Shown: piece after piece, positions 1-7,098 of the stretch
How the letters are laid out: each line of letters starts with the position of its first letter
How positions within the stretch are numbered: position 1 is the stretch's first letter
From: Sphingomonadales bacterium UBA2683
Lineage (GTDB): Bacteria > Pseudomonadota > Alphaproteobacteria > Sphingomonadales > Sphingomonadaceae
Length of the DNA stretch: 64,000 nt
NCBI GenBank assembly: GCA_002354635.1
Contig: DELZ01000002.1
Span: 124,001-188,000, forward strand
Reading direction: 5' to 3'
Notes under the pieces: model-generated
The model's input: only the letters and a program-made list of their open reading frames with translations
Database searches by the model: none
Told to the model about the DNA's origin: nothing
Made by a program: the position numbers and the translations under genes

Positions 1-45
1 TTATTAGCAGCGGTCGCAGAGATAGTGTTTACAATCGCGCCTTGT

Positions 46-95
46 CCGCCGCTATCCCGTCCGCTTTAATGCGGAAACACATTTTCTAGCGGCGG
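46..95. repeat. Nested palindrome (small intergenic repeat)
   Basis: The outer arms CCGCCGCTA (46-54) and TAGCGGCGG (87-95) enclose a second hairpin, TCCGC (60-64) and GCGGA (71-75). The element lies downstream of the minus-strand HNH gene and has no U-run, so a repeat or mRNA-end structure is more likely than a simple terminator. Nothing else was recognised in 1-129. Confidence 0.5.
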
Positions 96-129
96 GTACG
101 CATAGGGATTGGCTTATCTGTAATCTATC

Positions 130-336
130 TTACCAATTAATCGCTTCCCTCAATTTCCATTGTTTGTCGCGTTCCGTTTTCTCGAGAAGTGACGATCGGT
201 ATCTGTCCGTGTGAGCACAGTGATCATTCCAAAATTCGGAATGACAACGAGATGCTATCTTTTCGTCTTTCGTTTCGAGGAACTTTCTCGCAATAATGCG
301 ACGTCCGCCAATTTCTCGTATACGAATTTGGTACAT
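130..336 (-). CDS. Small basic hypothetical protein, 68 aa
   Basis: This open frame starts 2 nt after the stop of the HNH endonuclease gene on the same strand, so the two could be co-transcribed. The product is rich in Arg, Lys, His and Glu, with no signal peptide and no membrane segment. I do not recognise a family. Its base composition is AT-richer than most of the window, like the HNH gene. Tight spacing is the only argument for it being real. It could equally be a chance frame in AT-richer DNA, or a small partner of the nuclease. Confidence 0.35.
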   Translation of the reverse strand: MYQIRIREIGGRRIIARKFLETKDEKIASRCHSEFWNDHCAHTDRYRSSLLEKTERDKQWKLREAINW

Positions 337-338
337 TG

Positions 339-1118
339 CTATGCCGCCTGTCTGTCAAAAAAGTCATTGTGCCAATCGATGAACGCGGGTTTTGGATTGA
401 AACGATCTGGTTCCGCCATCTTACGCTCGTGATAGGGCTCAAAATATGCGCGCGTTTCAAGATCGGGGTGTCTTAGTAGTGTTCTTGAAATTTTGACCTC
501 TAAGTCGCGATTTATCGTTAGCAAACCTTTGTCGAACGCTTTGTCGAATGTGGCGGATAGCGCCAATCCGTTTTCAGGATTAAGGCGATTAGCGATATCA
601 TCCTTCCAAGGTATGATGTGGCTAGCGACCAAAAGCCTTGGTTCCGCTATGCCCGTGATACAGCATCGGTCCTTATAATTGGCCATCACCGCTTTACGGA
701 AAAAATCTTGGCCGCGCCGTTGCTCTACAAAAGACTCTGCAGTCGTCGGTTCGTTTGGATCGCGCAATCTATAGTCGGATTTAGATTCTCGTAAAGTGGG
801 TGGCGAGTCTGCATCTTGGATGAGCAAGCTTATTTTTTCTGCTTGTTCTGCCAGAACGGCCCAGTCTGAGCTAAAGCGCGCCCAGACAGATTCATCAAGT
901 TTGGAATAGTTTTGAAGTCCGACGCGACCACTAGATAGTATCTTCGGATTTAATCCAGCGAGGTTTAGCATTTTCATTCCGACGGAAGCAGGAGTTCGAT
1001 CAAGAGCATGTGCTAGCGCAACAATATCTGGATTGCTGCCGTGAATTCTTCCAAATGGAGTCTGAAGATACAAGCTCAGAGCGAGCAGCGTTTCCTCTTC
1101 TGTCCATTTTTTTGCCAT
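339..1118 (-). CDS. HNH endonuclease, putative restriction-type nuclease
   Basis: This 259-residue protein is a predicted DNA endonuclease of the HNH_2-like group. The N-terminal ~100 residues (WTEEETLLALSLYLQTPFGR onward) match the helical domain typical of a stand-alone 'putative restriction endonuclease' family. The C-terminal half carries CCITG, then ASHIIPW with the general-base His, then the Asn region LNPENGLAL. The last motif reads ATFDKAFDKG, where many relatives have a His before D-x-x-FD, so catalysis may be altered. No methyltransferase gene is adjacent inside the window. Composition is AT-richer than the housekeeping genes, suggesting transfer. A palindrome sits directly upstream of the start codon. 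Confidence 0.8.
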   Translation of the reverse strand: MAKKWTEEETLLALSLYLQTPFGRIHGSNPDIVALAHALDRTPASVGMKMLNLAGLNPKILSSGRVGLQNYSKLDESVWARFSSDWAVLAEQAEKISLLIQDADSPPTLRESKSDYRLRDPNEPTTAESFVEQRRGQDFFRKAVMANYKDRCCITGIAEPRLLVASHIIPWKDDIANRLNPENGLALSATFDKAFDKGLLTINRDLEVKISRTLLRHPDLETRAYFEPYHERKMAEPDRFNPKPAFIDWHNDFFDRQAA

Positions 1119-1144
1119 GTTGCACTATATGCATATAATACAAC
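1119..1144 (-). promoter_or_regulatory. Dyad operator candidate upstream of the HNH gene
   Basis: An imperfect 26-bp dyad, GTTG...CAAC at the ends with a perfect 12-bp core TATATGCATATA (1126-1137), ends one base before the HNH start codon. In the minus direction it also offers TATTAT/TATAGT-like -10 sequences, so it may be a promoter-operator with a very short leader. Autoregulation by the nuclease or a linked factor is inference only. Confidence 0.4.
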
Positions 1145-1841
1145 AAATCTACGCCTCAATTGGTGCGACATTTGGCGGTGATTTATGAGCTTCACTACGA
1201 GCGGTAGGCCGAGATTATCGCGTGCTGACTTCGACCGTAGTCGAGTTCATGTAAAAGCTTCTGAAGCTCACGGGATCATGCAGGAAATCAACCTCCCGCT
1301 AGACTGACCACTAATTTTCCTCCCTGCCGCGCAGCGGTGGGGAGGGGGACCATCCGCAGGATGGTGGAGGGGGTGGTGAGGCCTGGCGCGGGCCTCCGGG
1401 TGTCGGGCGAATCTTGAAGGGTTGTTCTTGCCGCAGCCGCCCCTCCGTCGCGCCTTCGGCGCGCCACCTCCCCACCGCTGCGCGACAGGGAGGATGTTGG
1501 CGAATCCAACATCCTTTCCTACAGTCCCCGGCCTGTGGCATATTCCACCCTGGCTCTTTGACAATCGAATCCGGGCCCGGGACGGCTTTCCCGGCGAATG
1601 CTCTTGTGTGCGGCATTTTCTGTTCAGCCAGGCCTTCTGAAAGCTGAACAGCTTCGCCGCTCGCGGGTCAATAAGGTGGTGAAGTTGCCACTTTGATCGG
1701 GGAAAGGCGTTTCTCCTTTTAACACTGTAAAGTCTGTCAAGAAAAGGTCCGGCACAAGGCTGGACGTGGCGTGCGATAGCCCCGCCCCCGCCGCCGTCGT
1801 TTCCTGCTGACAAGCCTGCACGCCCCTGCTAACGGGCGCGC
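1145..1841. other. Non-coding spacer before lepA
   Basis: About 700 bp without a credible gene. It contains the palindromic repeat at 1319-1493, an adjoining perfect 10-bp hairpin (1491-1500 with 1506-1515) and roughly 330 bp up to lepA. Open frames here on both strands are Pro/Arg/Ala-rich readings of the repeat with no recognisable domain. I could not identify an RNA gene in 1516-1841; lepA promoter elements must lie here, but none is clear. Confidence 0.55.
1319..1493. repeat. Long palindromic repeat, GGGGAGGGGGACC family
   Basis: The outer arms are CCTCCCTGCCGCGCAGCGGT (from 1319) and its near-complement ACCGCTGCGCGACAGGGAGG (1474-1493). Between them are internal palindromes such as CCATCCGCAGGATGG and GCGCCTTCGGCGCGCC. 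The same layout (bordering CTCC arms, GGGGAGGGGGACC, then a short palindrome and GGTGGAGG) recurs inside truB (about 46722-46852) and after ligA (59026-59169). This is therefore a dispersed family, not a single hairpin. Confidence 0.75.
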
Positions 1842-3647
1842 ATGACCGAACGTTCCCATATCCGCAATTTCGCCATCATCGCCCATATCGATCATGGCAA
1901 ATCGACCCTTGCCGACCGGCTGATCCAGCAGACCGGCGGGCTGACCGAGCGCGAGATGAGCGAGCAGGTGCTCGACAATATGGATATCGAGAAAGAGCGC
2001 GGCATCACGATCAAGGCGCAGACCGTGCGGCTGCATTACAAGGCGAAAAATGGCGAGGATTACGAGCTCAGCCTGATGGACACGCCGGGCCATGTCGACT
2101 TTGCCTATGAAGTGTCGCGCAGCCTCGCGGCGTGCGAGGGCGCGCTGCTGGTCGTCGATGCGGCGCAGGGCGTGGAAGCGCAGACGCTGGCCAATGTCTA
2201 CCAGTCGATCGAGCATGACCACGAGATCATTCCCGTGCTCAACAAGATCGACCTGCCGGCGGCCGAGCCGGAGCGGGTGCGCAAGGAGATCGAGGAGATC
2301 ATCGGGCTCGACGCCTCGGACGCGGTGCTGGCCAGCGCCAAGTCGGGGATCGGTATCGAGGATATACTGGAGCAGATTGTCGCCAAGATCCCGGCACCGG
2401 GCGGCGACCGCAACAAGCCGCTCAAGGCGATGCTGGTCGACAGCTGGTACGACCCCTATCTCGGCGTTGTGATTCTGGTGCGGGTGATCGACGGCGTGCT
2501 GACCAAGGGCCTGAAGATCAAGTTCATGGCCCAGGGCACCGAGCATCTGGTCGACCGGGTCGGCTGCATGCGGCCGAAAATCGAGCAGCTGCCGGAACTG
2601 GCGGCGGGCGAGATCGGCTTTATCACCGCGCAGATCAAGGAAGTCAGCCAGACCGCGGTCGGCGACACCATCACCACGGTCAAGAACCCGGCGCCCGAGG
2701 CTTTGCCGGGCTTCAAGGAAGTGCAGTCGGTCGTGTTCTGCGGCCTGTTCCCGGTCGATGCGGCGGACTTCGAGAAGCTGCGCGAGAGCATCGGCAAGCT
2801 GCGGCTCAACGACGCCAGCTTCACCTTCGAGATGGAGACCAGCGCGGCGCTGGGGCAGGGCTTCCGCTGCGGGTTTCTCGGGCTGCTGCATCTGGAGATC
2901 GTCCAGGAACGGCTGACCCGCGAATATGATCTCGACCTGATCACCACGGCGCCGTCGGTGGTCTACCGGATCGAGATGAACGACGGCAGCGAGATGTTTC
3001 TGCACAATCCGGCGGACATGCCGGACGTGGTCAAGATCCGCGAGATCGAGGAACCGTGGATCGAGGCGACCATCTATTGCCCGGACGAATATCTCGGGGG
3101 CATTCTCAAGCTCTGCCAGGACCGCCGCGGGGTGCAGAAGAATCTCACCTATGTCAGCGACCGGGCGCAGGTGGTCTACGAACTGCCGCTCAACGAGGTG
3201 GTGTTCGACTTTTACGACCGGCTGAAGAGCATCTCGCGCGGCTATGCCAGCTTTGACTATCACCAGATCGGGCTGCGCACCGGCCAGCTGGTCAAGATGA
3301 ACATCATGGTCAATGGCGATCCCGTAGACGCGCTCAGCATGATCGTCCACCGCGATGCTGCCGAGGCCCGTGGCCGGCACATGTGCGAACGGCTCAAGGA
3401 CCTGATCCCGCGCCATCTGTTCAAGATCCCGGTGCAGGCGGCGATTGGCGGCAAGGTGATTGCGCGCGAGACGATCTCGGCGATGCGCAAGGATGTGACG
3501 GCGAAATGCTATGGCGGCGACATCAGCCGCAAGAAGAAGCTGCTCGACAAGCAGAAGAAGGGCAAGGCCAAGATGCGCGAATATGGCAATGTCAGCATCC
3601 CGCAGGAGGCCTTTATCGCCGCGCTGAAGATGGGCGACGAGGGCTAG
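1842..3647 (+). CDS. Elongation factor 4 (LepA) GTPase
   Basis: LepA is a ribosome-associated translational GTPase that binds elongating or initiating ribosomes and acts in back-translocation and 30S biogenesis. The 601 residues match the usual family length. The P-loop HIDHGKST is at residues 15-22, the DTPGH switch II motif near residue 80 and NKID near 134. The C-terminus has the LepA-specific basic tail ending in a KKKLLDKQKKGKAKM-like stretch. It stands alone here, with a long repeat-bearing spacer upstream and a short unknown gene downstream. Confidence 0.97.
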   Translation: MTERSHIRNFAIIAHIDHGKSTLADRLIQQTGGLTEREMSEQVLDNMDIEKERGITIKAQTVRLHYKAKNGEDYELSLMDTPGHVDFAYEVSRSLAACEGALLVVDAAQGVEAQTLANVYQSIEHDHEIIPVLNKIDLPAAEPERVRKEIEEIIGLDASDAVLASAKSGIGIEDILEQIVAKIPAPGGDRNKPLKAMLVDSWYDPYLGVVILVRVIDGVLTKGLKIKFMAQGTEHLVDRVGCMRPKIEQLPELAAGEIGFITAQIKEVSQTAVGDTITTVKNPAPEALPGFKEVQSVVFCGLFPVDAADFEKLRESIGKLRLNDASFTFEMETSAALGQGFRCGFLGLLHLEIVQERLTREYDLDLITTAPSVVYRIEMNDGSEMFLHNPADMPDVVKIREIEEPWIEATIYCPDEYLGGILKLCQDRRGVQKNLTYVSDRAQVVYELPLNEVVFDFYDRLKSISRGYASFDYHQIGLRTGQLVKMNIMVNGDPVDALSMIVHRDAAEARGRHMCERLKDLIPRHLFKIPVQAAIGGKVIARETISAMRKDVTAKCYGGDISRKKKLLDKQKKGKAKMREYGNVSIPQEAFIAALKMGDEG

Positions 3648-3746
3648 AACTGCTGCAATTGCGGCCGCTTTAAACGGTTTTCCGGAACGCGAGGGCTACA
3701 TCCGGTTGAATTTTGCCGTCAGATCGCTTATGGTAAATAAGGTGTG

Positions 3747-3780
3747 AATGCACGGGGGTCCAGAATGCACGGGGGTCCAG
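3747..3780. repeat. Tandem duplication of a 17-bp unit
   Basis: The 17-bp unit AATGCACGGGGGTCCAG occurs twice in direct succession (3747-3763 and 3764-3780), followed by a partial third start (AATG). It lies between lepA and the 71-residue gene and ends about 20 bp before that start codon. It looks like a slippage or replication duplication; a role in expression is possible but not shown. Confidence 0.85.
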
Positions 3781-3800
3781 AATGACTATGGGAGCCACTT

Positions 3801-4016
3801 ATGCTTGACCTGTTTGATCCACCCCATCGTCGCGTCAAGGACGAGCGGGAGGTGCGATATTTCTATACCAAATACAAAGAGAAAGCTCCCGAGGTTTTGA
3901 GTGAACGGGCAAATGACGACAGCCTGTCTCCTCGCGATCGGCGTCACTGGCGACGGTTGGCCCGCAAGGCGCGCCGGCAGCATCGCAAATGGATGGATCG
4001 ACTCAATGACGACTGA
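3801..4016 (+). CDS. Small basic hypothetical protein, 71 aa
   Basis: This short protein is rich in Arg, Lys, Asp and Glu. Its C-terminal half (RDRRHWRRLARKARRQHRKW) should form a strongly basic amphipathic helix. The ATG at 3801 is preceded by GGGAG about 10 nt upstream, which supports the start. There is no signal peptide or membrane segment. The basic helix could bind nucleic acid or acidic partners, but I do not recognise a family. It ends 2 nt from the convergent methyltransferase-like gene. Confidence 0.55.
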   Translation: MLDLFDPPHRRVKDEREVRYFYTKYKEKAPEVLSERANDDSLSPRDRRHWRRLARKARRQHRKWMDRLNDD

Positions 4017-4018
4017 GG

Positions 4019-4828
4019 TTATTCGGGCTCGTCCTGATAGGGGCAGGGCACAATTTTCGCGGGTGATATTGTGGGCCCGGTGGCCCTGAATCTGGCGAAA
4101 TAGCCTCCGAGTTCCGGTCGTTCCATAAAGCCGACCAGTTCATAGCCGACCGCCTCGAATTCGCAGAATAGTTGTTTTGGCGGGATTCCGTGCCGGGAAA
4201 CATCGCGATTGACATCCACCACAATCACCTCGCCGGCACCGTGCGGTCCGCTTTTGTCGAGCAGTGCCGGGCGGAGGCGCGCCAGAAAGGCATAAGGTTC
4301 GCGGACCTCGTGATACATGTGGACCAGAAATATCCGGTCAAAGCTGTTTTCGGGCAGACGCGGGTCATCCGGCGCGCCCAGCTTGATCGAGACATTGTCC
4401 AGGCTTTCGCGGTTGACCCGCTCGGCAAGGCGGTCGATCGCGCCTTCGTCAATATCCTGCGCCAGCACCCGTCCGTCGATTCCGACTTTCTCCGCCAGCC
4501 GCACGGTATAATAGCCTTCGCCTGCCCCGATATCGGCGACCGTCATGCCCGGCTCCAGCCCCGCAGCCTTCATGATTTCTTCCGCCTCGCCGCGCTTGTC
4601 GCGGGCGGTTTCTGTCGACCATTGATTGCCGGCAAGCGCCGACACCGGTCGCGCCGCCGGCGGATAGGCGCGTGCGGTTTCGGAGCGATCGGCACCGGGG
4701 TCTTCAACTCTTTTGCAGGCACCTAGCGGCGTGGTCATCAGCAATATTGCGGCCAGTCCCGTTACCCAACGGAGAGGGCGCGCGCAGTCGCTTGATGGCG
4801 GGGCAGGATTATGGGCAATATTTTTCAT
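4019..4828 (-). CDS. Exported lipoprotein with a class I methyltransferase fold
   Basis: From the ATG at 4828 the protein has 269 residues. An N-terminal hydrophobic stretch ends in the lipobox LGAC (Cys about residue 38), predicting a lipoprotein. The rest is a class I SAM-dependent methyltransferase fold: motif I VADIGAGEGYYTV at about 97-109, an acidic residue at the end of strand 2 (QDIDEG) and a later FDRIFLVHMYHEV. It resembles COG4798-type predicted methyltransferases, which often carry signal sequences although SAM is cytosolic. An upstream in-frame ATG at 4921 would add 31 residues and overlap the globin gene. The start is uncertain and the substrate unknown. Confidence 0.75.
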   Translation of the reverse strand: MKNIAHNPAPPSSDCARPLRWVTGLAAILLMTTPLGACKRVEDPGADRSETARAYPPAARPVSALAGNQWSTETARDKRGEAEEIMKAAGLEPGMTVADIGAGEGYYTVRLAEKVGIDGRVLAQDIDEGAIDRLAERVNRESLDNVSIKLGAPDDPRLPENSFDRIFLVHMYHEVREPYAFLARLRPALLDKSGPHGAGEVIVVDVNRDVSRHGIPPKQLFCEFEAVGYELVGFMERPELGGYFARFRATGPTISPAKIVPCPYQDEPE

Positions 4829-4910
4829 CGGGGAAAGACTAGGCGAGGGCTTGGCGCGGTTCAATCTTTGATTGATCGCCGTGGTCGTAAAAGCCGAACA
4901 TCGTCGGCAG

Positions 4911-5408
4911 CTAGCGTTCAACCACGTCTTTACTCATCGGCGCCAGCTTGGCCAGAAACCGGTTTTGCAGGGCAAACGGAATATTTTCCTCGTCCATCAC
5001 CTTTTGCAGATTTTCCACCAGTGCGTTCAAGTCCGCCATCTGTGTACCCAGATTTCTGTGGGCCGTTCGCATGTCTCTGCCGGTATAGGTGCAGCCGGCG
5101 TTGAGTATATAACAAAATTGCTCGAACAGGGTCCGGCGCAGACGGACATGATCCTGGCCACGGAAAATTTCCTCGATACGGGGATCCGTCGTTATGGCGA
5201 GCACCAGATGATCGGCTATTTTCTGAATGCCTTGCTTACCCCCGAAGGCAAGCGCCATCTTGTCGCCGGCAAAGGGTGTCGCGCCGGCATTGGCATTGTC
5301 CTGCGTATAGGGATCAACCGGCAATTCTCCGGTAACCGGATCGGGGACAGGGTCTTCGAACGGCGGGAGTTCCTGTGCCGCAACAAGTAAAGCGAGAGTT
5401 AGTAACAT
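4911..5408 (-). CDS. Exported group 1 truncated hemoglobin
   Basis: A 165-residue protein with a short hydrophobic N-terminus (MLLTLALLVAAQ), suggesting export, and a Pro-rich linker. A truncated-globin domain runs from about residue 54 to 160. The proximal haem ligand is probably His117 in the family motif TAHRNLG, followed by ADLNALVENL. The Phe-Tyr pair that usually occupies helix B9-B10 (distal pocket) reads Leu68-Val69 by hand alignment, so ligand chemistry would differ from NO-dioxygenating HbN. The gene lies just downstream of the DUF3034 gene on the same strand with a 15-nt gap, suggesting an operon. Binding of O2, NO or a redox role is inferred from the family. Confidence 0.8.
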   Translation of the reverse strand: MLLTLALLVAAQELPPFEDPVPDPVTGELPVDPYTQDNANAGATPFAGDKMALAFGGKQGIQKIADHLVLAITTDPRIEEIFRGQDHVRLRRTLFEQFCYILNAGCTYTGRDMRTAHRNLGTQMADLNALVENLQKVMDEENIPFALQNRFLAKLAPMSKDVVER

Positions 5409-5423
5409 CAGTCCGATATCCGA

Positions 5424-6308
5424 TCAAAATGAAGCGCGGAGCGAGAGCAGTCCGCCGCGTTGTTCCTTTGAAGTTGCGACCGATCCGATATTTGCATAGG
5501 CGGCCGCCACCGTGAGATTGCGATTGATAGCGAAAGCGGCAAACAGATCATACCAGTCCTCTTCGCGCGCGATCGAGAGATTGTCGGGCTTGGTCCGATA
5601 CTCGCCGCCAATCACCAACTTGCGGGATAGCTGATAGGCGAGGCTACCCTCGAACTGCAGGCTGTAATCGTCCTTCTTGTCGCCACCAAAGCCAAGCAAG
5701 CCGCCCTGGTTGGCCTTAGTGTAGCGAGCAGTAGCACCGACCAATATGCTGTGGGACAGAAACAATTTGGTGGCGCTGACATAATAGTCGGTGCCTTCAG
5801 CATGGACTGCACCAACAGCTGCAGTGACCGGACTGTCCAGATTGCGCTTGTGCTGCACCCCGACCGCGATCTGCGGCATCAGCGGGTCGCCGTACACGAC
5901 GTCTCCTGCGATGCGCAGTTTTGCGCCATAGATGTCCTGATTGAGCTGATAGCCGTAGCCAAGACCAAGAGCGGCGCCAACACCCTTGGTGTTCAGTGCC
6001 TGCCGGGCATAGCTGAGTTCGACGCGGTTGAAAAAGCCCAGCGCAAAACCTTCGCTGTCCAGCCGATAGTCTTCGAACTCGGCGACCGTAACATGGGCAG
6101 AGCCGCCAATACCGTCACGGGTTTCGTTGCCGGCAATCAGGCTCCAGCTTGCGAGGCCGCCGCCGGACGAGCCTTCTAGCGATGCGATGCCATTCGTCAG
6201 CAACAGCTTGCCGCCTTGTCGCAATTCTTTGGCATGAAGGGGTTGCACCAACGCCAGAAACATAATCGGAACTGCGCAAATCGCAAAGCAGGAATGGAAT
6301 TTCATCAC
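5424..6308 (-). CDS. DUF3034-like outer-membrane beta-barrel protein
   Basis: A 294-residue protein with a cleavable signal peptide (hydrophobic to about residue 25, ending in LHAKE) and alternating hydrophobic/polar strands typical of an outer-membrane barrel, ending in aromatic Phe (LSLRASF). It matches my recollection of the DUF3034 family, of unknown function. It is probably co-transcribed with the truncated globin downstream. On the other side it is divergent from the cupredoxin-like gene, with 144 bp between the starts. A porin or channel role is inference from the fold. Confidence 0.75.
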   Translation of the reverse strand: MMKFHSCFAICAVPIMFLALVQPLHAKELRQGGKLLLTNGIASLEGSSGGGLASWSLIAGNETRDGIGGSAHVTVAEFEDYRLDSEGFALGFFNRVELSYARQALNTKGVGAALGLGYGYQLNQDIYGAKLRIAGDVVYGDPLMPQIAVGVQHKRNLDSPVTAAVGAVHAEGTDYYVSATKLFLSHSILVGATARYTKANQGGLLGFGGDKKDDYSLQFEGSLAYQLSRKLVIGGEYRTKPDNLSIAREEDWYDLFAAFAINRNLTVAAAYANIGSVATSKEQRGGLLSLRASF

Positions 6309-6452
6309 GCCCTGGAACTAGATTGACGTGGTTAAGACTCCGTTAAATCCGAAGCAGGCCGACCGCGGAGGCGCGATCCCGGTTAGGATCCGGAGACCGC
6401 GACCGGCTTGCCATTATAATCTTGGTAAGAAAGAGGATTTATAGGAAGCGGC

Positions 6453-7094
6453 ATGAAGAAATACCTCCTGCCCGCAGCAACCGCCATTCTATCCGCAACC
6501 GCCCTACTTGGCCTTCCTGCTGTCTCCACTCAGGCAGCGAGTGGCAGCAGCCTTTCCGTTGCTGTCAGGGACGATAGCGGCATGCCTGTGCGCGATGCCG
6601 TTGTCATGGTTTATCCAGCGGCAGGCTTCTCAATTGGCGGATCCAGTTTCGAAGGAAACGGAGTCATGCAGCAGCGCAACATCCAGTTCGATCCGGGGAC
6701 GCTCATCGTGGCTCAGGGTACAAATGTGCGCTTTCCCAATCGCGACCGGGTTCGTCACAGCGTTTACAGCTTCTCGCCAGCGGCAAAATTCGAAATGAAA
6801 CTCTATGGCAGAGACGAAACCCGCTCGAAAAATTTTCCGATTGTCGGAACCGTTGCTCTGGGGTGCAATATCCATGACGAGATGAAGGGCTTCATCAAGG
6901 TTGTCGATACATCCTTTGCCGCAAAAACAGATCATAACGGCCGGGTTCAGATCGGGAATTTGCCGGGCGGCTTCGCCCGCGTGAAAGTCTGGCATCCGTT
7001 GAACCGCGTTCGCGGCGGCGAAAGCTCTTATTCTTTTTCCATTGGCGCGAATGATGTCACCAAAAAGACCGTGACGTTGAAATTGAGGAAATAG
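6453..7094 (+). CDS. Periplasmic cupredoxin-like protein ('methylamine utilization protein' type)
   Basis: A 213-residue exported protein (signal peptide about 1-29, ending STQAAS). After an Ig-like start it has a cupredoxin-type domain. A complete type 1 copper site can be read: His102 (RHSVYSF), Cys138 and His141 (ALGCNIHDE), Met144 (HDEMKGF). Annotation pipelines often call this family methylamine utilization protein, but no methylamine genes are present here. The stop is 4 nt before the start of the GGDEF/EAL receptor, strongly suggesting co-expression and a link between a periplasmic copper or redox protein and c-di-GMP signalling. Confidence 0.8.
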   Translation: MKKYLLPAATAILSATALLGLPAVSTQAASGSSLSVAVRDDSGMPVRDAVVMVYPAAGFSIGGSSFEGNGVMQQRNIQFDPGTLIVAQGTNVRFPNRDRVRHSVYSFSPAAKFEMKLYGRDETRSKNFPIVGTVALGCNIHDEMKGFIKVVDTSFAAKTDHNGRVQIGNLPGGFARVKVWHPLNRVRGGESSYSFSIGANDVTKKTVTLKLRK

Positions 7095-7098
7095 AGAT

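Noticed and set aside
1268..1813. Open frames of 60-180 codons on both strands in the spacer before lepA
   Set aside because: They read through the palindromic repeat, give Pro/Arg/Gly-rich peptides and lack a convincing ribosome binding site.
1737..3416. Long open frame of 559 codons antisense to lepA
   Set aside because: It is a high-GC shadow of lepA: composition is Asp/His/Arg/Leu-rich with no domain, and lepA is certain on the other strand.
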